64,000 bases of DNA from Dipylidium caninum (Eukaryota; Platyhelminthes; Cestoda; Cyclophyllidea; Dipylidiidae), in assembly GCA_017562135.1 (NCBI GenBank), contig QEYB01001385.1:367284-431283 (forward strand), read 5' to 3'. The first letter of the stretch is position 1, and each line of letters begins with the position of its first letter. A program made the position numbers and the translations under genes. The notes under the pieces are model-generated. The model saw nothing but the letters and a program-made list of their open reading frames with translations, had not been told where the DNA came from and ran no database searches. Below are positions 1 through 11,100 of this stretch, in pieces.

Positions 1-963
1 GAGAAGCGTAAATGAAACTGGATCGATAGGGAAAGAGGTCCAATAACCAGAAGTATTCACCCATTTCATCAGAATATAACAAAGATTATGCCTAGCGGTT
101 GCACCTTCAGGGCGTTGGCTTTTCAGCCTCCATTTTGTAGTGTCCAGTGGCTTGAAGAATTGTCCACTAAGGGAATTATTCGAAAAGGGATCAATTTGAA
201 ATAAAGCAAGCCCTGGTTTTTAAGCAGACCTGTGTCTCACAATGAGCTTGCCTAACACGAACTGTAACTTGGAGAAGTAGTTATTTACAGTTCAAATTAA
301 TTTATGTATAGATGGTCTAAGAACCACAATTAAAATGGAAAGCAGACGATGAAGTACTTTCGTAATTTACTCATTCGGAAGTGAACTCTTAAATTCACAG
401 TTGGTATCACGAGTCAGTGATTCCTTTAAGCTGGGGGGAAATGTTGACTCTGTCAAAGTAATTAGTAAGTCGTCTTCCTTTTAGCCTCATGTCACCCTAC
501 TTAATAAAAACCTTAAAAAAGGATAAAAATTAAAAGTCATAAAACCTTATTAATAGGTTAAAGGCAAGAAGGTTGTAATTAATTTTAACGTTAAAGTCAA
601 GTTTAATTTTAACTCTGAGGCCAACGTCAAGTTGTTTTAACCGGTCGCAGTTATTACGTCCTGTCCCGCCTCAATGGAACCGTATGTGGGTGCCACCTAT
701 TCGATTAATTTTTAAGAAATAGTTTGTATATAATGATGACTGAGCGCTTTTTATTCTCAGCAACTTCTCCAAAGATAGTGTGATACTTTTGCATTATAAC
801 GCCGCCCGCCGCTGATTTTGTACAAACTTGTTTAGGATATTTTTGAAATAGGTCCCATTATTCCGACGTTTCATTGCTCATGACCTGTTGCTTTCCCCAC
901 ATATTTTTGAGCATTGGCAAAACTGTTGACGCAGGTCTTCTCAGATGTGATTCTTTTATTCAG
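1..963. other. Non-coding stretch upstream of TMEM258
   Basis: I see no supported gene in this AT-rich stretch. It ends in a pyrimidine-rich run followed by CAG at 961-963, which looks like a splice acceptor (cis or spliced-leader trans) directly before the short TMEM258 leader. Whether an upstream exon or promoter lies here cannot be decided from the sequence. Confidence 0.5.
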
Positions 964-978
964 ATACCGATTTCCGAG

Positions 979-1203
979 ATGTCGCGATATGCCTCCCCTC
1001 TGAATCCCGCCATATATCCTACGTTAGGAATGTTTCTCACCGTTATTGGGATTTTTTTCATGGCCTGGTTCTTTGTCTACGAGTTCACTGGGACAAAGTA
1101 CGTACGAGAACTCTTCAAAGAAATCCTTATTGCCATCTCAGCCTCTGTTTTCATGGGCGTTGGACTCCTCTTTACTGCTCTCTGTGTCGGTATTTACGTG
1201 TGA
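979..1203 (+). CDS. TMEM258: TMEM258 (oligosaccharyltransferase small subunit)
   Basis: This is a 74-residue, two-pass membrane protein. TMEM258 (Kuduk/OST5 family) is a small subunit of the oligosaccharyltransferase complex in the endoplasmic reticulum membrane, which N-glycosylates nascent proteins. The sequence shows the family's hallmark start MSRY.SP.NPA, a first hydrophobic segment at about residues 15-36 ending in AWFFVYE, the linker TGTKYVREL with K..IL, and a second membrane segment at about 49-73 ending in the family's terminal GIYV. The frame stays open upstream to 874, but similarity starts only at the ATG at 979, so I chose that start; the human protein is 79 residues. The coding part is one exon. 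A TTTTATTCAG acceptor-like sequence ends 15 bases before the ATG, suggesting a 5' intron or trans-spliced leader. AATAAA follows at 1535-1540. Identification is firm; the 5' end structure is inferred. Confidence 0.92.
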   Translation: MSRYASPLNPAIYPTLGMFLTVIGIFFMAWFFVYEFTGTKYVRELFKEILIAISASVFMGVGLLFTALCVGIYV

Positions 1204-1534
1204 TATTACCTACGCCAGTACAACCGCTGTCAACTTTAAGCCTACTCCATTTGTAATTTCTCATTTAAAATGAGTGCGCGACGGTTGATAGTTTTACGGT
1301 AACTTTGTATTTTAGTATTGTTTCCATTCCATTAATGAGTTATCTGTTTTTGCACCCACTTTTGAGGATGTTCTGACATTAGGGATTAATCTCCTTAGTT
1401 AAGCCCTCAATCCCTGCACGTCAGCAAACAATCCAATAGCTAAAATAACCTCCCCCATTTCTTCGCATCTGGAAGGTTGCATTGCGCTCACTTGATTCAG
1501 TGTACTTGTGAATCCTAGGTGGATTTCTTGGCAA

Positions 1535-1540
1535 AATAAA
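1535..1540 (+). terminator. Candidate poly(A) signal for TMEM258
   Basis: A canonical AATAAA lies about 330 bases past the TMEM258 stop codon, followed by a T-rich stretch. It is the best-placed canonical signal I found in this 3' region. Position is seen; use is inferred. Confidence 0.4.
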
Positions 1541-2173
1541 GTGCATGTATTATTTTAGGACCTCGACCAGAATAGATCCGCAACGAACACTCGCTGCTGA
1601 CCTAAGGAGCGAAGTCAAAGCACCCCAGAGACCGAATATTTGTGGATTGTTTAAACTAGTGCACAAGCTATAGGGATGGGGAGGAGTAGGGAGTGGGAGG
1701 TTTGTTCGTCTGGTCGAAAATTCCGATTATCTAAAGTGGAAGGTCGCAGTACCTCAATCGGATCACTCGAAATCGATCCCCAGTTTCAGGGGATCGACGG
1801 TATTATCAGCTCAAATAATAAGCCAAGGGGGCTGGATACGTTTGAACCGCATGTATACAATAAGTGAATTTGAGAGTGAGGGAAATTTTTCCACTTTCTC
1901 CTGCCTTTAACGGTAACCTCGAAATTTGCCGACCTCCCAGGGAGCCTGGACCAGATGTCATTCTCGAGATAATAAGTGGTATTAGCGACTCGAAACCATT
2001 CATTTTGACACCGATAAAACTTAGGGGATGATTATGAAAAAACGTTATTGACACAACCACATACGCAAACACACAGTGACATCATCCAAGAGGGTGATAA
2101 TGAAGAAATGGGGAGGACCGCCCGAGGTAAGGGAAGGGACAAAAAGAATGTTGAAAGGAGGTGGTTGGAGCGT
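1541..2173. other. Intergenic, between convergent TMEM258 and SMARCA4
   Basis: Both flanking genes end facing this stretch, so it must hold the 3' untranslated end of SMARCA4 on the minus strand. I found no clear AATAAA for that gene and no supported coding region; the small open frames here lack any recognisable motif. Confidence 0.5.
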
Positions 2174-5100
2174 TTAGTAGTCGTCATCGTCGTCGTCTTC
2201 TTCCAAAACATCATCATCTGCCTCCTCTTCGTCCGAATTGTCGTAGACAATAGGTTTACTGGTGCTACGTGCTTTTCTTGGAGGCAAGAGGGAAGACGTC
2301 AAGGCGGATGAGTCTGCACTGTCACCTGCCGTCGTGAGCGCAATTGACGTCGCCGTAGTGGTGGCAGGTGCACTTGTGGTACCAGCTGTTGTGGCGTATG
2401 CCTCCGATGCTACTACTTTGGAATGCACCAGAGATGGCTTCCTAGAAGTGCTGCTCTTACGTGATTTCGTGCTGAAGGATCCACGACTTGTACTGTCGTC
2501 TATAATAAATAAAAAATTCACAGGTTTACAAACAAAGCAGTAAATTCAGGGGGAATTCTAGCCACACCAAAGTAAGTGCACGAATGCAGCGGTGTGCAAT
2601 GGTGAACTAAGTTTTCTGCCACGAAAGCTCGTGTATTACGGCTAAATGTTGTGACAATTCGAAAGTGTACTTGTTGTGGTTAGGAAAACGGGAAATAGCT
2701 TCCACCATTTTAACTGCCCCTTGAATTCCATAAACTCGAAAGCCCAAATTCGGCCCCAACACCCCTCATGCTTAAAGGAAGGCAGAAATCACCTTCGTCA
2801 TCTTCCAGAGTGTCATCGACAACTACAGAGATGCCTGCGACTCCAACGACATCATTTCCCCCAATGCCGGCTCCACAATCACCACCAGCGCTGATAGTTT
2901 CATCCATGGTTTCGTCTTCTACATTAGAAGGTGTGGTTTGTGTGGGTGGATGACGAGTGGTCTTTCGCGAGCTTGAGGTCTCGTCTCCGTCCTCTAAACC
3001 TCCCTCGCCCTCCTCCGTAGCACCTTCTAATGCTTCTAGCTGTTCGCGGGCGTTCGTCCACACTGTTTGCAACACTACAGAGTCCTCAAAGATCTAAGAA
3101 TAAAATGATGTTAATGTACAAACAAATCGACATAGATGAACAAAGTAATGTAGCGATCTTAACGTTTGTGTTTTGGAGGATAAATCGGTATTCTAGTCAT
3201 GAACGCATGTTTATATATCTATACAACACAAAATCCCCTTTAGAAATGGTTGGTATGATTACTCAAATTGAATACCGCGAATTCAATTTTTTGATGTAAC
3301 ATTCCGAAAACGTCATAACATGCGCTCTGAAAATGTTGGCCTTTTTGTACTACAAAGACCTAAGCCTTGATAGCAATACATGCATAAATTTCAAATAATA
3401 ACTCATCCCTACAACTATATAATACTCTCAACGCAATACAATTTCTCCTTACCCGCGTAAGTCAGTCAATTTTTAGAGTTGTCCCAAAGATATGTACGGA
3501 ACTGGTATTAAATAAATCACGATTCTTTAACTCGGGGATTCGCGGCTATCTGGTTACTGGCCAAAATGCCACCTGAATCCCCGTTATAAGAAATAGCATT
3601 TGCATAAAAAAGGCGTATAAACGAACTATGCGATATTTCTGTGCGGAGCAGAATACAGGTTTACGGGGAGCGTTATTTGGTGATCCACGCAAGTTTAAAG
3701 GGCAAAGAGCCGTGTATACTGCGTATATCGAAGTAACTTTAGGTAATTACAATTAGATCAGACCCGGACGGAAAAAATGGAACAAAAAACGTTGTTAAGA
3801 CTGCATCGACAGATAGAGAAAGGAATACTGTTCAGTTGGAAACTAAGAAACTGGCCCTCGTTAAAATTTTCCCCTGTGTGTATCCCACGTGATCTACATC
3901 TACTTTCCTGGTACGAGCAAACTTCGAAAAATATCAATGAGGAATTCGGAGATAGTCCCATTGACGAGAAAAATGTTCGGCATTGACTACAAAAGTTTCG
4001 TTCTGGAAATTTGAGTATCGTCAAGGTGCCTTTGCTTTTCACACTAAATCATCAGTTCTGATGAAAAGTGGATTTTATATGATGATCGAAGAAGATGAAG
4101 CAAGTGAAGAGGCAAGAATACACGTCAAGGACACACCCCTAAGCCGAAATTCCACCAAAAACATGAAACCCATGGGATGGAATTCCCAAGGCGTGATCAC
4201 CCATTATTCCTTCCTATGATACAACCAAATGAAACCAATAACAGCGACAGAGTCCTTTCACTGTGAAAAATTTATGTCGTGCATGAGAAGAAATTTATAA
4301 GGAAAAAAACAAGCATTGTTAATTCGGTATGACATTCGACGACCACATAAAGCTACGATCCCTACTGACAAATTAAATATCTTCTCTATAGTATAAACTT
4401 TTACCACATCCTCCATATTCACCTGCTATTTCGCTTACAGATCCCTATCTTTTTCGTAATTACGAAGTATTTCAAGAGAATAAAAACATAATAGCCAAAG
4501 TGATATCGTAAGAATGAATCGTTCATTAACTCTAAAAGCGTGGAATTTCCCGGAAAGTCATACATGATTTGCCCAATCGTTGACAAAAAGTCGTAGGTGC
4601 TATGGGAATCATTTCGATAGAATTCAAGAATGCGCGAAGTTATGTTTTGCTTTCAACTGATATTTAACGCCCGTTTCATAGTTTCCAAACTAATACTTGA
4701 CGCCATCTATAAAAATACATAGCGAATAGATCAATTTGTTAGTTAAAAGAAAGCAAATTATAAAACAGAACTGGAAGTATCGAGTCAACCTATGTCACAT
4801 CAAAGGATCCTGATTATTGTTCTCACCTTCCAAAATAAGTATCTGTCGTCTGTGCTATTAACGCTACTGAACTATTCAAGCTCGAATGAAGTGGTATGCC
4901 CAAGTGGGGCTTAATAAACATCTTTTAGCAAGGGCGTTATTAATGGGGAATTCGGTCTTTGATTTAGGATGTCAGAACCACATCAATGGCATTGACACAT
5001 AACAAAACTCAGACGAAACAATGTCAAATAGTGTTAGCGATGAAATTCCGAATTGTCACGAAGGAAACGACTCTGTGAAAAAGAATGAGTGGTTAATAAT

Positions 5101-8100
5101 TTCAGAAGAATGTAATCGACAAGGAATTGTCAATATTTTACTAGATGGAACGTTGAAAACAGAAAAGCAATGAAGGAGTATTAGCTTACCAGACTACCAT
5201 CCATGTTGTAGGTTTGGGCGTTTTTTGCACAACAAAATGATGTCGGCCTCCAACTCATCTAAAGAGCGATATTTTCCATCGCGAACTCGAGTTCTGATCC
5301 GATAAAAATCCACAGGCCGTTTGATCACCTCGTAGTAGTCGGGTAGCTCCTTTCGCGTCGGCAATTTCATGAAAGGTTCGCTCAACACACGCTGATCCCT
5401 GAGAAATAAGCATCCAAGAGTGAAGGCGACAGCGGTGAACTGAGGTAAAACAGTAAAAAGAAAAAGTCTCACTTGTCTTTGTAATCAATGACAATCTGAA
5501 GAAGGCGTTTCATGCGTTCTTGTAACTTCGGTGAGATATGGCGACGCGCGTTAGAGGAGGACTGAGGTGGACGGCCTCGTCGACGCTTTACTGCCGGCGC
5601 AGCCTTCACGCTACTTCCAGCCTCCGAACTCGCATCGTCCATCCCGCTATAATCCGGCTGTGATATAATAAAAAAAAGACAGCTTAACGATCACCCCTAT
5701 GAGAAAACGGTGAAATGGGTACCTAAGTCAAGAGTGACCTAATGGTGTCCACGTTTTAAAGACGTGTTTAAGTGGTCAGGTTATAACCGGTCGCCGGCAT
5801 AAAAAAATATATTACTTGGGTTGTGTCAATAGCGAAAACAACATCGTCATTAACTTATACAGAAAATCTCGGTCAGGGGGACGAATATGTGGGGTAGTCA
5901 CACCAAGAGTAATGCTTTAGAGGAATCAGGGCTGCATATTGCTACAATTACATAAGCATGACCATAGATGTGACCTACGTATATAGAAAAAAAGTATTTT
6001 AATAACCACCCTCCTCGTACTTAACAAATTCAAGCCGACAATAGATTGTCCCAAAAGTTATAAAAAAAACTACGTGAATAAGGAAGCTCTTACTTCATTT
6101 CTTTTACGTTTCCGCTTAGCTTTTCTTTGACGCGACTTTTCCTCAGCTTCCTCCAAACTTCCATCATCAATAGCTTTGAGGAATTGTCGGTCGGTGAGAG
6201 TATCGGAATAGTCCACTTCCTTGCGTTGACGACGCATATTAAGGAGACATGATTCATCCATGGTGAGGCTCTTCTCAACCTCTTCTTCATCACGTACAAT
6301 CCAATCAGGCAATTCTGAATATTCCATTAGTCGGGGCTCGGGTTTGGCCTGTTGGCGTTCTGCAACCTGACGTTCGGCATCCATACGCTGGTAGATGTCG
6401 AATTCCTTCTCTGTGCGAGCTAGCATCTGATTCACGGTTTCATCGTCAGGTGCCTCGTTCTCATCTTCATCTGCCTCGTCATCGGCCTCCAGAAGGTTCT
6501 GAAGAAATTGGCGACGTTCCAACCCCGTGGATTTGTTGTCGAACATCCCGGCTTGAATAACCTTCTCGTCAACGTTAAGCTTATAACGCGCAGCGGCCAG
6601 GATCTTCTCTTCCACTGAGTTGATTGTGATGAGACGCAACACACGAACCTACAATCAAATGATCGTGTTGCAGGTGGTTAACAATGCACATAATATAGGC
6701 GCATTTCAAATTAGGGAGTGTAAAACCGCACTCAACGCGTACCATTAGGTTATTCCACCGACCAAATCTACTCAAATAGAATGGGTGAACATGTCTGTGG
6801 GTGCAGAGTACGATTCTATTGCGTTCAAATTTAACCATGGTAATGGTATAAGGTACCCTCATATCGCAAACCGATGTTCTCCCTATCTTTGAATGCGTCC
6901 AAGAAATCAAGCTCCATCACAGTTATAGTATCAGTGACAGTGGCAACACAAATTTAAGGCTATATTCGTGCTCTAATTATATGAAAAAAATCAAACTGAA
7001 AGCTGTCTTGAGTGTACTCGCTGTAGATAACGGGATCCACCGGAATTAGCAATAGCTCTGACCAATGGTAATTCGAATATTGAAACGAGAAAAGGAAACA
7101 AATATTGGAACAGATCAAAATCATCCCAAAAAGAGTGGTTTGTAACCACAGTTTACGCATAATTAATAAAACAGTGATTGAAACTCAGCAATCATCATAA
7201 ATACTGTTAAGAACATAGAAACGAAATTTAGGTGATCAAAATGATGATCCAGATAACCACCCCGTAAAGCAGTGTTATTATTAAAAGGGTGTGAGTTTCT
7301 CAGAAACTCAACTCTATTTGAGTACACTGGTCGTCAAGCAAATCTCATGTCTCGCATTCCGCGCTGGTTCTACGACGTCCAAATAAGAGGACGTGTTAAA
7401 GTGATGGCTACTCTATTTTCCTTTGACTAAACAGACCAGGAAATATGCACACAATTGATATTAATACTTCAATCTATCTTACTATTTACTTGAAAAATCT
7501 GATTGCAAAGTTTTTCAGTACACCTAGAATACACAAAAAACTGTCTTCAATCGACTTCCCAAAGATGTTTTCAGGAAGGATGGCAATTAATCATATTGTC
7601 TGCCCCCCATAAAATTCGATTTACAGGTTTATTTGGATTAGATAACAATTTCTCACAAAGATTCATCTCCAAATAGAAATGAATGTGTGACCACTTCAAA
7701 ATCAAAAGAAGCGTGATAATTACAATAATTAATGTACTCACAAGTTGTGTATTCAAAATCATTCTTAAAACATATTTACAAAACGTACGACAGTCATCTC
7801 GAGAATATAAACCTCGAACTAATCTTATCGTATAGATGACTAACAATGCATCACTAGTACAAGGATAACTGCAACAATAAAACGTCTTCGAGAACATGAT
7901 AGAGTTCTTTGTATACACGTCACAGACATTTTCTTATAAAAATAGCATTGGTCAAGTTATATTCTGAAGGCGTTATAGGCTTTCTACTTTTGACGAAATA
8001 ATAAAGATGGAATAAATTTCGGAGACGGATTCAAGAATTAATAGCATCAAGTGTAAAAAATGATAATTCTGAATGATTAAAAATGTGTTAGTCCTATGTA

Positions 8101-11100
8101 CAATTGCACACGACTAAAGAAAAGTCGACTTGCCTCATTTTGCTGACCGATACGATGCGCACGATCCTGCGCTTGCAAATCTTGATGCGGGTTCCAATCT
8201 GAGTCGAAAATGATGACTGTATCGGCTGTCTGTAAATTCAATCCCAACCCTCCAGCTCGAGTAGACAGAAGAAAGATAAAGTACTCCTGGGATTCATCAT
8301 TGAATTCCTTTAGCATCTCACCCCGGTCATCTGCCCTAGTGGCACCATCCAGTCTAAGGTACCGGAAACCACGATAATCAAAATAATCCTGCATGATTGT
8401 CATGAGACTGGTCATCTGGCAGAAAATGAGCACCCGGTGACCGGTAGCTCGCAATTTGGGCAAGATGCGGTCAAGGAGCTCAAACTTCCCGGAGGAGCGA
8501 AAGAGTAATTTGCCCTCCACTTGAGTTGGTGGTGGTTGACCTGGGAGCGGGGGATTCTGGAACTCCGCTATTGCAGCTTCAATGTGGCTAAACATGAAGG
8601 GGTGATTGCAAATCTTGCGCAGTTGCATTATCGTATTCATCAGAGTTCTTGTACCGCCTTTACCCTGAGGATCAAAATGCAGTAGTTGACAAATAGATAG
8701 AAAAAAGGGAAAAAGAGCATCTGGATGAACACCTATGTCACATGCTCCAATCCCCAGTGGAGTAAAAAATGCTAGGTTAATCAGTTCGATAAATTAATTC
8801 ATAGGGAAAAATAGGACTACCTTTTTGTCCTTCTCAGAGCCGTCAGTGAGAATAACGCCCTTGGACTGCATGTAAGAGTAAAGAACGCGTTGGAGGGCAG
8901 ACATTTCGCAGCGAATAACGTACTCTACTTTTTCAGGAAGTTGCGATTCCACTTCTTTTTTGAGACGACGTAAGAGGAAGGGGCGAAGTACCTTGTGCAA
9001 ACGACGGATAATCAGCAAAGTTTCCTCATGGTTTAGCTCAACCTGCAAAGTGGATTGAGGAAACTAATGATTAAATTGTGACAATATTTTGACTAAGAGC
9101 AAACAAAAATAATAGGGACCTGTGGTGTATAAATAATGACGCCCATATAATTAAACAGCAGTTAAAATTAGTTTATTTTACTAATATCCGTAGGGCTAAC
9201 TATGCACATTGGTTTTTGGTAAGAGGAGGGCCAAGACATAGAAGAAACCTAGTGTGCGATGTAGCCCGAATCACTCAACAAGATCTTCTGGAAAACGAAG
9301 GCATAGACAGAGACAACACCCCGATACGTATGATCGAGAACAAGAGTAAAAAGCAAGTTTCTATCCAATGACAAGTCACGTACACCAAAATTCACCACTA
9401 AGTAAATTGAAGTGAACCTCTATAAAAAGAAAATTCTGAAATTTAGAGGAGATTGGCGTCTTTTCACGTTTCACGAAATCTCGACGCTTTTGAGTAAAAT
9501 TCATGTCAAGAGACATGGTCCTTTAAGAAAATTGATTTCAAAACAAACAGTTAAACTTAGTGAGATCGGATAGAGTTTTGAAAAGTTACTCAATGGTAAA
9601 GTAGCTTTCAGGCGAATAAAGACGCGTATTCAGATTATAAAATCATAAGGTGAAATGATTTCGAGATTCTTGGGCCGAAGAAAAACGGCTTCAGTGGTTA
9701 TGGAAGCTTAGACACTTTTAAAGCAGAAAAAAGCACACTTTTACAAGCTCTAGGCAAATAAAAGAAGCCCGAGGCGAGTAATTCGAGCATAAATGGAGCT
9801 TATTCAACCGAAACAACTGAACTTTCCAAAAAAAGACATTCAAATATTTCACATGAAGACAAGAATAAAAATACTGCTCCCCAAAAACAAAGTTACATCA
9901 GTAAATGACTAATAATTAATTACAAAATAAGCCAACACTAATTCAAAACCACATGCGATCCACAAATAAGTACAGATTTTCGGCCAAACGATTACGTCTT
10001 AATGCAAGAATTATAGGATTCTAGTCTAGTCGTTTCGAGTCACCGCAGCGGTAGTTCACTTTATGCAGTAATCTGATCGAGACCCGTATTAGACTCCTGA
10101 AAGCCTCAAACTCCCAAAATAATAAAAGAAATTCACTATCCAACAGATAAAGCACAAATCAATTAAAAGAAAAAAAACACCTTTTCTCCAGTTGCAGCAA
10201 AAGGTGCGTTGAACCACTGTTCAAATGTATTACAACTGTCAAAGATCTTCGGCAGCAGGAAGTTCAGTAGAGCCCACAACTCGGGCAACTTATTTTGCAG
10301 GGGTGTTCCCGTCAACAATAAACGATAAGGGGCATTGTAGTGATGATTAAGGATTTGTGTCAACTTGCAATGGTGATTCTTCATCCTATGCCCCCTCATC
10401 AATAATCATATAGCGCCAATTGACCTTAGAGAGCGCAGACTTGTCTTTAATAATGTACTCGTAGGTGGTGAGGAGAACATTGAATTTCGCTGCTTTGATC
10501 TGATTCTGTAGAGCCCGACGACACTGAGGTGAACCTTTGTAGAGAATCTTCTTCACGCTGGGAGCCCATTTTTCAAACTCCATCGCCCAATTAGCCATGA
10601 CACTAGAAAAAAAGCGTAGAATTGTTAAATGAGACAGTAAGGATATGAGGGAACGTACGAGAGAGGTACAATGATGAGGTAAGGTCCATTAACGCGTTTT
10701 TTCTCCATCAGATATGTGATAAGCCCGATGGTTTGAATAGTCTTTCCCAGTCCCATCTCGTCTGCGAGAATTCCATTGAGGTTGTTGTTGTACAGAGAAA
10801 CGAGCCACTCGAGACCTCGCATCTGATATTCCTTCAGCTTTCCATTAACGAGGATTGATGCTTGTTCTTTCACTTGTTCACGGATAGCGTGCGCCAAGGT
10901 ATAGTAAGACTGACTCCCACCCGATTTGTATTCATCATCTTCATTGCCTCGCACCGAATCCATTACGGGGTCATCGTCGTCGTCTGCGGAAACGTTCTTC
11001 TTCTTCGCCAAAACTTCTTCGTCCTCCTCTACTAAGTCCACCTGTACTACACCGTTGTCATCTGTGGGTGCAATCTATTGAGATAAATACATTTATACAT

